In this document: positions 1 through 11,600 of the stretch, piece by piece
Layout of the letters: every line of letters starts with the position of its first letter
How positions within the stretch are numbered: the stretch's first letter is position 1
NCBI GenBank assembly: GCA_015680685.1
Contig: MNCI01004830.1
Span: forward strand, 52,549 to 116,548
Direction: 5' to 3'
Origin: Gnetum montanum
Lineage: Eukaryota; Streptophyta; Gnetopsida; Gnetales; Gnetaceae
DNA: 64,000 nt
Position numbers and translations under genes: made by a program
The notes under the pieces: model-generated
The model's database searches: none
The model's input: the letters and a program-made list of their open reading frames with translations, nothing else
What the model was told of the DNA's origin: nothing

Positions 1-1531
1 GAGCCACAAGATCCGTGAGAGAACGGATGCCCTTGATGCTGCAGGAAATACTACAGCCGCTATTGGGAAGGTAAAATGCTCAATCAATGCTGTTTTTCAC
101 CCTTAAAAAAATTCTAATGTTTCAAGTATGGTCCTTAAAATTGGAACTGTAAAATGCTGTATCAATGCTGTTTTTCACCCTTAAAAAAATTATAATGTTT
201 CAAGTATGCTCCTTAAAATTGGAACTGAAAAATGATGCTGCATCAATGCTGTTTTTCGCTGATATAATGTTTCACAAGTATTCTCTTAAATTGAAACTGA
301 ATTTTTACTTGCATTCATGAAAACTCTTTCAGATCTTTCAAACAATGATGCTACATCAATGCTATTTTTCATCCATATAATGTTTCAAAAGTATTCTTCT
401 TAAAATTAAAACGGAAACTAAATTTTTACTCACATTCACATTCTCTGAAACCTTTCTGGATCTTTCAGATAATGATGCACCCATATAATGTTTCACAAGT
501 ACTCTCCTTATAACCGAAGTGAATTTTCATTTACCTTCACGGAGTTCCTTATGGGTCTATCAAACCATAGAGATTTCTTATTCATAATTCAACATTACTC
601 ACTAAAATCTTATGATATAGGTTTTTCATGCCATAAGTCTTACTGCATGTAAAATTGCTGCAATCAGGGTTTTGCTATTGGTTCAGCTGCATTAGTGTCT
701 CTTGCACTGTTCGGAGCTTTTGTCAGCCGAGCTGCCATTACCAAAGTTAATGTGCTGACACCCAAAGTCTTTATCGGTTTAATAGTTGGGGCTATGCTAC
801 CCTACTGGTTTTCGGCCATGACAATGAAGAGTGTGGGCAGCGCTGCATTGAAAATGGTGGAGGAAGTTCGCAGGCAATTCAAATACATTCCAGGATTGAT
901 GGAAGGAACCACCAAACCAGACTATGCCACATGTGTCAAAATATCAACAGACGCTTCTCTCAAAGAAATGGTTCCTCCTGGGGCTCTGGTAATGCTGACC
1001 CCTCTCATCGTAGGAATTCTGTTCGGAGTTGAGACACTGTCTGGAGTATTAGCCGGTGCTCTTGTCTCTGGTGTGCAGGTAGGTGCTTGCAATTTTGGAT
1101 TTCCTTTAAATTTCTGCATAATTGTTGATCTTTAGATTTGATGAAAGATCATTTATCCTCTGAATATATCCTTCTTTCTGTTGAAAAAGGTTGCCATATC
1201 AGCTTCCAACACCGGTGGTGCTTGGGACAATGCTAAGAAATTCATTGAGGTATATATCCATAGAACAATTACTGTACATTTCTATTGAAAGTCTACAAAT
1301 TCAATAAAATATATGTATTTCATGCAGGCTGGGGCCTCCAAAGCTGCCAGGGAGCTTGGACCCAAAGGATCTGATGCTCACAAAGCTGCTGTAATTGGGG
1401 ATACAATTGGGGATCCATTGAAAGATACATCAGGACCATCACTCAACATCCTAATCAAACTTATGGCAGTAGAATCATTGGTGTTTGCACCCTTCTTTGC
1501 TGCTCATGGCGGATTGCTTTTCAAGATATAA
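1..1531 (+). CDS. AVP1: Vacuolar H+-translocating pyrophosphatase (type I, K+-dependent), 3' part, exons 1-70, 668-1078, 1190-1249, 1328-1531
   Basis: The enzyme couples PPi hydrolysis to proton pumping into the vacuole. The window carries only the last 247 residues of a protein usually about 760-770 residues long; the 5' part lies upstream. Four exons are read (1-70, 668-1078, 1190-1249, 1328-1531), each bounded by GT and AG, all in phase 0. The first exon ends in GNTTAAIGK; alanine after GNTTA marks the K+-dependent type I class (lysine in K+-independent type II). The 411-bp exon holds hydrophobic membrane helices. The last exon contains [18 protein letters not shown], the conserved acidic Mg-PPi binding motif, and ends at GGLLFKI then TAA. 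No frameshift or stop interrupts it, unlike everything else in the window. It is therefore probably the only intact host gene here. Confidence 0.95.
71..667 (+). repeat. H+-PPase intron containing degenerate tandem repeats
   Basis: This 597-bp intron is built largely from an imperfect repeat. The first unit (71-148) starts at the splice donor GTAAAATGCT and is followed at 149 by a near copy, period 78 bp. More diverged units, marked by ATAATGTTTCA, follow near 258, 376 and 484. The acceptor is CAG at 665-667. The other two introns in the window are 111 and 78 bp and lack the repeat. Confidence 0.85.
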
Positions 1532-1545
1532 CATGTATGCCACTC

Positions 1546-1551
1546 AATAAA
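1546..1551 (+). promoter_or_regulatory. Probable poly(A) signal of the H+-PPase gene
   Basis: AATAAA lies 15 bp after the TAA stop. Position and sequence fit a near-upstream poly(A) element. Plant signals are loose, so others further down are possible. Confidence 0.5.
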
Positions 1552-2640
1552 AGCTGCTGATGCTACTACTGCTGCTGTTATTTTGACCGTAGATTAGTGG
1601 CCAATCTTTTATCCCTGTGATCACCTCAGCACTGTGAGGGCGAATAATGGTTTTTTTGGTTTCTCAACTCAGTTGCAAAACTGGCCTTGCATGAGCTATT
1701 TCACTTTCAAATCAAGTTTTGTATCTCCAACCCAGTTTTTCAAAATGATTTTATGCGTATTACTATGTGGTATCATAATTATTTTCTCAAATCGCTCTCT
1801 TGTTTTTTTTTAGCTCGGATCAGGGGTACCTTTTGTGTTCTTACCATGATTTCTTTGAAGGGACTAGTTGTTTCTTTAAGTTAGAAGATACGGGTTCGAG
1901 GTTTACAAAAAGCACATATCTGGGTGAGGAAGAAGAATACAGTACTATGTTTGATCATGAGCCCACCACCTGAATCATTCGCTGGTCAGCCTCGGACAGA
2001 AGCAATTTTTTTTAGATGCCTCCGTTCATATTCTGTTACGCGAATATTCCAGGTCCCAACTGCTTTGGGAAGCACGAGCGAATATTCTCGAAGCGCCACC
2101 TCAGCTCGGCTCGACAAAGAGACGTTATTTGGCGTAGCTTTGCGACCTTTTTTCAATCGAAAACACAAAGTCATGTATATCAACAAAAGTTAGCTAGCAT
2201 TAGTGGGCACAAGGCCTTGAGCTTAATAAAGAGGCGATTGCAGATCGTGGTATTTATCGTATGTTAGGGCATCATTAAGCTAAAGTGCAGCTAGGAACAT
2301 GACACCAGGAAGGGAGTCAATAGCGTGAGGTAGGTGGTGGCAACCAAAAAGGCCAACTAGGTTGTTAGAGGCCTAAAATTTGTATGTAGTGGTCATTAAT
2401 GTAATGTTGTTTGGAGCATGGTCATTAGTGTGGTTGTTGAAGGAAGAGCACAAAGACTTCCTTAGTTCATCTTTAATGCAATGCTGCTAGCACATGCATT
2501 TTTTATGGCTATCTTCCATTATGCTTACATGTCCTTGGATCCCACCCTTGCCAAACAATGCATATATTTTTTATTATTTTAGTCCTTTGTCATGTTTACT
2601 ACATTTGTTGCTTACAATGTGGGGTATAGAAAATGTGTTT
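1552..2640. other. Intergenic DNA, no gene recognised
   Basis: This stretch separates the H+-PPase 3' end from relic F. It includes a slightly GC-richer block at about 1980-2230 with short open frames on both strands, none of which resembles a family I know. I see no LTR ends or target duplications. Confidence 0.5.
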
Positions 2641-4700
2641 GAAATTTACGATTTGGTGTCCCCATGACATAGAGCTCAACTTTAGAAGCTTATAGATATG
2701 AAACGGTTGAAATTAGGTTGATTGATCGCTATATATGGCTCTTAGAAGGCTCTAGGCTCTCAAAAATGCAAAAACTCTCTTCTTCTTTGAACCAAAATGG
2801 CAAAAAATGGCCAAGTCTCTGCACATATATATAGGGGTTTTATATTGTGTCAACGCTAATGCATTGATAAAGGATGATGTGTTGAAAATTTTTTGCTCTA
2901 TTTTTGCAAATTTTGAAGCAAACAAAGGGTTGATTAAGAGCCATAGGTAGGGTTTAGACAAGAGCATACTATGGTAAGACTCAATTAGAAGTTCATAAGA
3001 TTATGAAAGCATAAACATCGTGAATAGAAATTACGACATATGAGGTTGATGCGAAGATGAACTAAAAATGATGATGAATTTATCTTAGGAGTTGCAACTT
3101 AATGTTTTGGACATGTGGACATGGTTTATAGACTAGATGTTCAAAAGATATACAAGTGTATCCTCCTTAAAGCAGGTTCCAGCCTTTTATGTTATTGTAT
3201 AACTACCTCACAATGTGTCTGTAGGAACATTGAAAATCAAATGTTGATCTAGTTTATATATCACACCTACACAACTAATGCCTTTGGAATCTTGTAGTAT
3301 ACTAAACAAAAGCATCCAGCAACCAATTACATGTAGTAGTGAGGTGATCAAAGGAATAAGAAGGGATTGCAGAGATAGAGATGGAAGATGTTTTATCATA
3401 TCCACAATAAGTCCTTGTGTTTAATGTAACTAAAGTGGCCATCATACCTATCCATCCAAGTTTTAGGCCAAGTCCATGCCTTTACCAATGACATCGAATT
3501 GCATCATCCTAAACTTACAACCATAGGATCACCACAGCCACATGAAAACATCACTACTCAACTAAAGAAAACGAAGAAACACTTCTGATTAATTAATTAC
3601 TTAAACATTAAGATTTGAGAAAACTTTACCATTTGTTAGAAAGGTGCCTTTAGGCACAAGTAATACGTCTTTCCAACCCCATAGTCAATGCTAGTCCCAT
3701 CAAAGGAGTGCCTTTAGGTATGGGTAACATGTCTTTCCAATGGTACCCTAAGAATCATTTTCTTTCTGTAAATTAATTAATTAATGATTGTGCTTTTCTT
3801 ATCAAAGGACTACCTTCAAGCATGGGTAACATGTCTTTCTAGTGACATGGTAAGGTAACACTTATTTGAAAGCATGCTTCCATCAAAATTAGAACATAAG
3901 TAATGACATCAACACATGGAGTAGTAAGACCCATAGAGAAAGCACAAAGAATTAATCAGTCCCCTTAATGTCACATCCTTTTCCATTTCCTCTTAGTTCT
4001 ACTCCCTTTTTTCAAGGTATAAATATCATGAGTTAATTTTAGTTTTGATGTGAGAAGGACCATATTACTTCCATGATGAAGATCTCTTATTTCTAGAAAC
4101 TGGAGGGATGGTTGGCATGGTCTCATTACTTTACACAATTACTTACCATAGGACATTATCTAAACAACAAAGTTGACCTATACATCAATGACAATTTTTA
4201 TTAATGCAAAATGAAAAATCAAAATAGAAAGTTTGAAATATAAAATGACTCAAAGATAAAAGAAAAAAAATTATAAAAGAAAGTAGAAAATTACAAGAGA
4301 TAGAAAACATATAAAGAACTAAGAAAATGAAAAGAAATTTTAAAACAAAAAGGTAAAAAACCAAGTCCTCATAGGATATCATATTGAATGGGCAACTTTC
4401 CCATGATTAAGTTGTGAGGTGGAGATATAAAAAATCCAACAAGCTTTACCATTGGTTGAGGTATTGTTAGAGTTACTAGCTACCTAGAAATTCTTAAATA
4501 GTTTGACTAGTTACATGTTAACCAAAATCAGCTTATCTAGGCAATCATGATGTTAGATTTTCATGGTGTCTAAATGGAAAATGGAGTGGATAACGTAGGG
4601 TCTTTTACACAACATTTGAAATTTTGTTCATTAGGATACATGTATGAGGTTCTACTTAAAAATCCACTTGTTGTATCCTAATGTCATGATGTTGTTTGGT
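2640..4700 (-). mobile_element. Relic F: post-integrase spacer of a minus-strand Athila-like element
   Basis: Read on the minus strand, this tract matches the post-integrase spacer of element A at several landmarks in the right order. Near 3640-3860 it carries GACATGTTACCCAT, also present at 13423-13440 in A. Near 2640-2850 it carries CCTATATATATGTG followed by a run resembling A at 14216-14400 (GAGCCTAGAGCCTTC and neighbours). It contains no open frame. The 3' ORF and 3' LTR expected beyond about 2640 are not recognisable, so F is truncated or too decayed there. Confidence 0.6.
3641..3850. repeat. Three imperfect repeats inside relic F
   Basis: Three copies start near 3641, 3701 and 3805. 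They share an AAAGGnnTnCCTTnAGG-like start and GGGTAACATGTCTTTC (the first copy reads AGTAATACGTCTTTCC). Spacing is about 60 and 104 bp. They are probably local duplications in the old spacer. Confidence 0.6.
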
Positions 4701-5782
4701 ATATGCCTTGTGCACTTCATTCATCATAAGGGCTACTATTTTATTTTTTTCTAGCGTGTTGATGTTCATGAGGCATTCTTTTTATGTTAGACTAATGTTA
4801 AAATCAAGCTCATAGGTTATGTTGAGTATATGTAACTTTGCTTGAATGGAAAGTTTTGGTAACTTGTTGTATACTAACTTATAGGGGGAGTAGCCTATAG
4901 GGAATTTCCAAGTACAGTGTTAGCCCATAAGGCATTGTTGAGTTTTGTGTTCAAATCTCTCCTCTATCTACTAATGATCCTAGTGAGGATCTACATGATT
5001 TTCATATTCATTACCTCAACTTTGTCATTTTCTTAGGGATTATATTCCACCCCCAAGTGTCTCATAAGTTTCTTAAAAGTAGCACTTGCAAAATGAGTTC
5101 CATTATCAAAATAAGTGTCCTATGCACAACAAACTTGTTTATCGCATTTTGTTGAAAAAACCTAGTTGTGGTTGTGGATGTATAGTTTGTTATTGCTGTA
5201 GCCTTTTCCCATTTGATGTAATAGTCCACCGTAACTATGATGTAGGATTTCCCATTGGACATGGATATGATGGGACCCATGAAATTAATTTTCCAAAGAT
5301 CAAAGAGTTCCAGTGGTTAGATCCATTATTTTGGATCCTCCAGCTTGGTCTTCATTTCATCATCTTGTAGACATCACTCATAGGAGTTGATAAAGTGATG
5401 TGCATCCTTGAAGATTGTGGGCCAAAAATACCCTCCCATGAGGATTTTGATGGCTATTATCCTTCCTGCATAGTGGCCTTTACAAGGTCCCTTTTGAGCA
5501 TCTTAGAGAATCTTGAGTTGATCCTCATTAGGTACACATTATCACATCAATCCATCCTTGTAGGTTTTATAGAGATTTCCCTTTATCTCCATGTCCTACT
5601 TGACATGGTGAAGGAAATGTTGTTTTTTCTTCTTGTCCCATTTAATAGGAACTTTCTACATGAGTAGATATGAGAGGAAGTTTGCATAACATGTCTTGGT
5701 TACATTTGCTATTATCATTATTTCCTTTGCAAAAAAGTATTTGATTAGGAAATTGATCAGAAAGAGGCTCTTCATCAATCTT
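4700..5782 (-). pseudogene. Relic F: integrase fragment, minus strand
   Basis: On the minus strand the sequence downstream of the RNase H/integrase junction continues from 5782 to lower coordinates. It gives EEPLSDQF next to the breakpoint, a decayed HHCC zinc-binding part at about 5700-5320, and the catalytic core at about 5280-5030 with MGPI, a VDYY-like strand and NGTHFASATFKKL beyond it. Multiple stops and frameshifts make it non-functional. The order matches integrase of element B (EEEPLSNQF, then GIDFMGPI). Its upstream half (RT and RNase H) lies at 18618-19985, on the far side of element A. Confidence 0.8.
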
Positions 5783-6710
5783 TGATGAAGTGTCATGATT
5801 GACTACATTGATGGGATGCTGTCAACACAACCCTGTCAATGGGATCTCGTTGACATGATCTTGTCAATGTAGGGTTTGACCCATTAACATGCACTCATCA
5901 ATGGGGTTTCCCATTTTGACTATAAATATGCAATCACTAGCCACATTTATGGCATAAGTCTCATAGTTGTGGCAAAGCTCTAGTAGTTTTTCCATTTGAA
6001 AGTTAGAATAATTTTCCAAGTGCTTGTTGTAGGAGTTAAAGAGTATACATATCTTTATTCAAGCACTGTTGTACTTGAGCATTGCAGTGTGTGTGGCAAT
6101 AAAGATGAGCTTTCTAATAAACCTTGCAACACTTTAAAATAGATTAATTATTTCTTTTATGCATTTAATATTTTAAGCAATTTCCTTTAATGCTTTAAGT
6201 AATTAAAGTAATTGAATTAAGCTAATTTAAGCTAAATTAAGCTAGATTAAGATAGATTAAATAACGATTAATTAAGCACATAAGTATGACCACTTCAAGC
6301 ATATAGTTGGTGCTTCGTAATCCCAGTAACACTTAATGTTTGGTAACCTAGTAGTGTTATACATGTTCAGGATGTGTACGAAAAGTGGGAACAGATCCTT
6401 ATGTTAGGATTAGTTAAATGTTAGTTAGTTAGAGTAAATTAGTAATTAAATATATAATTCTTTACTTTTTATTCTTAGGCGACTTAGAACATAAAACATA
6501 AAAATGATAAAAACCATATTCCTCAGTTGCACTTAACCATACCTTTGCATTTCACAAGTGTAATTGGGAAGACAATGATTACAATGGTTAATTTCACTTC
6601 CTAGAGACCAGTGTACTTAAAAGGCTATAAGTCCATGGAATTTCACTAGATCGCATGTGAATGCTTAGTGATTTGTATGGTTGGACGTAGGGTCTACTCA
6701 TCACTCATCA
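5783..6710 (+). repeat. Element A 5' LTR
   Basis: 928 bp, TG...CA. U3 has several TTGAC/GTCAA boxes (about 5800-5921), then a TATA box TATAAATATG at 5921-5930. AATAAA lies at 6098-6103. U5 contains short repeats of the form TTGGTAACCTAGTAG. It aligns along its whole length with 17753-18617. Confidence 0.9.
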
Positions 6711-6729
6711 TTGGTGTCGTTGTTAGGGA
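6711..6729 (+). other. Element A primer binding site (tRNA-Asp type)
   Basis: TTGGTGTCGTTGTTAGGGA directly follows the LTR. It matches the complement of the plant tRNA-Asp 3' end (TGGCGCCGTTGCCGGGGA) apart from C>T and G>A changes. Confidence 0.75.
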
Positions 6730-6814
6730 CTTGTAGTTTGATACATGTGCTATCTAGGACTTAGTGAAAATTATTTAAGATCGTTGGAATGAATTCTAAA
6801 GTCATAATCATTCA

Positions 6815-6838
6815 AATAATAATAATAATAATAATAAT
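6815..6838. repeat. (AAT)8 microsatellite in element A leader
   Basis: Eight AAT units lie between the PBS and the gag start. Confidence 0.9.
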
Positions 6839-6870
6839 TAAAGCACATTGAATTTTTATTTTAATTCAAA

Positions 6871-9300
6871 ATGTCTTCTTCTCATAGGCATGATGAATCA
6901 AAACTGCCAATACCCTAAGAATTCAAAGTGATGTACACATCCAGATGAGTTTGTACCCGATTTCATCTTCATCCTGCATAAGAATAAATAGCTGCAGTGG
7001 AGAGACATAAATGACAACGTTGTGTTGTCGCCTGACTGATTTGTTCTTGGGATGCTGCTCCAAGCTCTTAAGAGGTTGGACATCTAGGATCTTTACGAAG
7101 AATACATTATGTAGGACCATGACTATCAGGACTACCATCCCATGGAAACACAATGCAAAAGAGATTAGCACCATGAGAAACACCATGAAGCTATGAAGGG
7201 GAAATGGTTCACTAACCCCTTGTTCATGTTGAACCAAAAAGATAATGAAGATCCTCCCTCCAGGGATTCTCAACATGAAGATTCTTCATCCCTTGAGTTT
7301 GGTGAAGGGGGCTTGAACCTAAACTTACAATCCACTATCAACAATCGTAGTTCAAGCAAAAGTGCAAGTCAAGTTAGGGGCTCGAGAAAGTATCATGATG
7401 ACGATAAACTTGATGATTGTGATCATGACAACGGGAGAGGAGGTGGTAGACACTATGGTGGTGATAGTTCTCCTCCCTCTTTGTCCTCTTCATCTGCATC
7501 TTCTTCCTTCTCCTCTAAATCTAACCAAAACCATAGAGGACGAAACCATGATGGAGGTGAATGACAGGAAAATAATGATCATGGGTCCTACCATGAATGA
7601 AGGGGTAGTTGAGGACATCATAGGTGTCATTGAAATCATGATGATGATGAGCCTTTTCTTGCAACTCAAAGCATACTAAACGTTACAAAGGTTGTGAGAA
7701 TTCTAACCAGGCATGTGAAAGATACCATAATCAAGAGGTTGGGTTTGAACAATATCCTCAATTTGAGAAGGGAGATAAATCAAATCCACAAACCCATCTT
7801 CAAGCTTTTCACAATGCTTATGCCTTGTAGAACATAGAGACCGATGGGATAAAAATCTAAGCTATTTCCTAGGACACTCATAAAAGAAGAAGAAAGTTGG
7901 TACCACTCCTTAGAGCCAAAATCAATTCATAGATGGAGTACAATGCTTGAGCTATTCAATGAAAAATATTAAATGTACTCGAGAGTGTCCAATTTGAGAA
8001 AGCAAATCCAAGGTTGGCAATAAGAAATGCATGAACCCTTGGACGTAGACATGGGTAGGTATTATTCCCTTTTGCATAGATGTCCTAACCAGGGTTATTC
8101 TCAATGGGAGTAGCTTTGCCATATCATAGATGGGCTCCAATCAGAAACAAGGAGAACCCTTGGGGTCCATGGCCAAGGGAGATTATTAGAACCAAGGGCT
8201 CATTAGATCCAAAGGCTCATTAAGTAGGTTGCAAAAGAAGAAGAAGAGTTGAGGAAATGGGAAAGTGTTGAAGAATATAATTGAGGCCCTTCCATCAGAA
8301 AAAGGGAGGTCTAATTCTGTGATAGTGAGGGGAAGACATCACCTGATGAAGTGGTGTAGTGAAAAATCTTGTCGATTCAAAAATTTGTTTCCAAAATTTT
8401 AGTTAAGATGGACAAAATGTGAGAATCTTTGGATAAAAAATTTCCAAACTACTCTAAAAATTGCAAAAGAATCCAAAGAGCAAGGTAGTGATTGTGATCT
8501 CAAGAGAAGAAAGGAAGCTAAATGTGCCTACCAAAGGGGTAAGGGCAAAGTTGCTATAGTAGAAGAGGTTGTGGAGTTAAAATTAGATGATGATGGTGGG
8601 TGTGGCATCTATCAATATGAATATCCTAAGGGATGTTTCCATGTTGTGTCATACTTGTAGGAATCTAGGGTGTATGCTCTGAATCCTAGGCTAGCAAGAA
8701 GGTAAGAACGTAAAAGATTACCTTATCCTTAAGGCAATCCCAAATAGTTTCACCAATAATAAGCTTATTATCCAAGTGGAGCTCCACCACAGCCATATGA
8801 GTAGTATCATTAGTGGCAACACCCATAGTCATGGGGGATGCCACCATTGAGGCAGTAGTACCCTTATAGATAGCCAGATCCATATGGGTACTATGTCCAA
8901 CAACACATGTCTTTGCATGATTCTTTTAGTCATGCCTCATTCGAAAATCACTACTACCCTCTAGAGTATTATAGAATTCATTCTCCATCTCTTAGAGGGG
9001 AATCCTCATATCCTTATCACCCTTCTCATCCTTTAGCACATGTCCCTCCTCCCTTAACCCAATTATTGCCTACTCCATCCATGCAAAGTGAGATTCCCAT
9101 GTAGTTGCAGCAACATAATGCTACCAAGGCTATTAACTCATAATCGGTTCCTCTACCAAGTGGTTTGGAATCCAAACCCAAAAAAAGACAATTATTCCAA
9201 ACCAATAGCCCTACAAAGGCCTCACTTACTCATGCGGCTAGTCATCCTGTGTCTCCTTCATCCTTTGCATCTATTCTTTTCAATAACCCTTCAAACCAAA
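6871..9300 (+). pseudogene. Element A gag (broken)
   Basis: Capsid polyprotein remnant. It starts at ATG 6871 with MSSSHRHDE, matching gag of element B (ATG 24188). An acidic, Ser/His/Asp-rich low-complexity part (about 7193-7564) is followed by a decayed retrotransposon gag domain near 7740-7990, whose counterpart in B is FNDKYQTYSRVANLR. A lysine-rich segment near 8480-8560 precedes a proline/serine-rich tail around 8900-9250. Numerous stops, often TAG, and frame changes break it. The tail runs towards protease without a clear boundary. Confidence 0.7.
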
Positions 9301-9319
9301 TGCCTTCCAAGATCCACAT

Positions 9320-9740
9320 AGTCATGTTAGCCCACATTGTATTCGATTGGATCAAGGCTAGCAACCTTCCCAAGAAAAGAGATAATCCTAGGAGTCCCCT
9401 CATCTACTTGCAAATTGCTAGCAATAAGTCATGTAAGGCTCTTCTTGATTCAGGTTCTAGTGTCAATCTAATTTCTCACGAAATATATAAAGCTTGGAAT
9501 CAATTTTCTCTCAAGAAGAGAAAATTTTTTTTAGAATTGATAGATCAGTCCATCACTATTCCCTTGGGATTAGTGGAGGACATTGTGACCATAGTTTGTG
9601 GGTGATCCTATCCTGCTGATTTCCTAGTGATCAAGGTTGATAACTACAAGGGATACTTTCCACTCGTTATGGAAAGGGCTTGGTTAATCATTATTGATGC
9701 ATGAATGGAAATGGACATCAGAGATCTTTCCTTGGAAATT
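9320..9740 (+). pseudogene. Element A aspartic protease
   Basis: Retropepsin-type protease that would process the polyprotein. The active-site segment LLDSGSSVNLIS (DSG triad intact) lies near 9440-9475. It is followed by YKAWNQ, a conserved DQSITIPLGLVEDI segment and, after a TGA where B reads TGG, SYPADFLVI. The fold extends to about 9740. The homologous copy in B reads DFG instead of DSG, so A is the better preserved active site. Confidence 0.8.
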
Positions 9741-10330
9741 TCCAAGAAAAATACATTTAGAAAGTTCTAAAAGAAGAGAGTCCCATGCATCATATACATT
9801 GATATAGGGTGCAACTATGTGTAGAAGTTATGGTTTATCAAAAGCACATCAATCATAGCATGCAGATAGTGTGCAGATGAATTTAAAATCCAAAAGTACC
9901 TACATGCAGCAACCACAAAACACGAGGACACCTAGTGGTTGAAAACTGATCCTGAAAGTAGCACACTTTGCATGGAACTAATTGAGAGCTTAACATGTGC
10001 CTATGTTAAAGGCATGGATGAACAAGAGCAAGTTCATCACCAACTCTTTAATGATGAACTTGATGACATTCATTGGGGAGAGTTGGAAATCCCTGACAAT
10101 TTTAAACAAGAACCCTTAGAGTTGAAAACTCTACTTACCCACATGAAGTATGCATTCTTGAAAAATGGCAAGCTAGTAATAATCAATGTAATTCTTACTC
10201 TTGAAAAAAAAGGGAAGCTGCTGAATGTGGTTAACAAATGGCCAATAGTCTTTGCTTGGTCATATCTTGAATTCAATGGGATTGATCTTAGGATATGCTA
10301 ATATCACATCTATATCGATCCTTCCATTAA
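9740..10330 (+). pseudogene. Element A protease-RT linker
   Basis: An open stretch at 9939-10301 encodes an acidic linker ending in LKTLLTHMKYAFLKNGKL and a WPIVFAWSYLEF segment. Equivalent LKPLxxHLKYAFL and WSIADI segments precede RT in Athila and Tat elements. Function is structural or unknown. Confidence 0.7.
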
Positions 10331-10369
10331 GTCAAAGAGGTAGCAGCAGCAGCAGTTGAATCCCAAATT

Positions 10370-11060
10370 GAGGCAGGTCATCAAAGAGGAAATTAAACAA
10401 CTCCTCAAGGTAGGCTTCATCTATCCAATCGTAGATAGCAAGTGGGTTAGTCCACTTGTAATTGTGTCAAAGAAAGGTGGTAAGTAGTGGGTCTGTATTG
10501 ATTTCAAGCTATTGAACATGGTGACTTACAAACATCATTTCCCATTACAATTTGTCAACCACGTGTTAGACACTATCTCTGGGCATTGCTATTACAATTT
10601 TCTAGATGGTTATACTATTTATAATCAAATTTAAATTGTGCTAGAGGATCAAGCCAAAACAACATTCACAAGTCCTTGGGGAACTTTTTGCATATAAAAA
10701 GATGTCTTTTGATCTATGAAATGCCCCTGTAACATTTCAATGTCTTGTCCTAAGTATTTTTCAATAGTAGATTGGTAGTAGGGTGAAAGTCTTCATGGAT
10801 GACTTCTCCACCTATGGTACTACATTTGAGCAAGCCCTAGACCACCTTGAGTAAGTGATTAAAAGATGTGTGGAGACCAATCTTTATCTTAATTGGCAAA
10901 AGATATATCTAATGATCTAGGAGGGCATTGTGTTGGGGCATAGAATCTCACAAATGGGGATTCAAGTGGACCCTAAAAAGATTAGGGTCATCTAAGGAAT
11001 AACCCACCAATTGCAAACTATTAAAGATGTTTGGTCATTCCTTGGACACACTGGCTACCA
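10370..11060 (+). pseudogene. Element A reverse transcriptase (broken)
   Basis: RT core with conserved blocks in order: FIYPIVDSKWVSPLVIVSKK, FPLQFVNHVLDTISGHCYY, TFTSPWGTF, then a catalytic FMDD-type block (MDDFSTYG in B; here near 10797-10815), LGHRIS and a decayed SFLGHTGY. Several stops (TAG and TAA) and at least one frame change occur. The enzyme would copy element RNA into cDNA in virus-like particles; this copy cannot. Confidence 0.85.
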
Positions 11061-11189
11061 CTAGCAATTCATAGAGAATTTCTCTAAGATCGCTAAATCA
11101 TTGGTTAAGCTTGCAAAGAAAGATGCTCCATTCACATGGACTAAGATATGCGAAAGGACATTCCAATAGCTTAAGGAGAAGCTTGTAGA

Positions 11190-11600
11190 AACTTCAATTC
11201 TACGAGTACCTAATTAGTTTCATCCATTTTACATCATGACGGATGCATTGAACTATGCTTTGGAAGCTATTCTTATGCAATTGGATGATTAGAAACATCC
11301 TTATTATATCCACTGTGCAAGCTAAAGCATTGTGAATGCACAACTTAACTATACTACAATGGAGAAAGAGCTGATGCTAGTGCTGTATGCCTTGGAGAAG
11401 TGCAAGCACTATATGCTTGAATACAAGGTGTTTGTGCACATTGATCATAGTGCCATTCACTTCCTCATAAATAAGCTGATGGTGAGCCCTTATGTCATAC
11501 AGTGGTAGGTGATCTTGCATGGGTTCAATCTTACAATGGTAGATTGAAATGAAACTGAGAATGTCATCACTAATCACTTATCTTAGTTATGATGGGACAA
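11190..11600 (+). pseudogene. Element A RNase H (broken)
   Basis: Recognisable blocks: FHPFYIMTDALNYALEA, QLNYTTMEKELMLV, KVFVHIDHSAIHF and the closing ENVITNHLS-like segment. These match RNase H of Athila-type elements (TTEKELLAVVFALEK and TDHAALKYL in the family). Stops interrupt it, for example TAG where glutamine or tryptophan is expected. Confidence 0.8.

Noticed and set aside
1885-1905. GGGTTCGAGG resembling a tRNA/SINE B box
   Set aside because: No matching A box at the right distance, no tRNA cloverleaf and no SINE ends found.
7193-7679. Two overlapping open frames rich in Ser/Asp or Met
   Set aside because: Low-complexity gag of element A read in two frames; only one matches the order seen in B.
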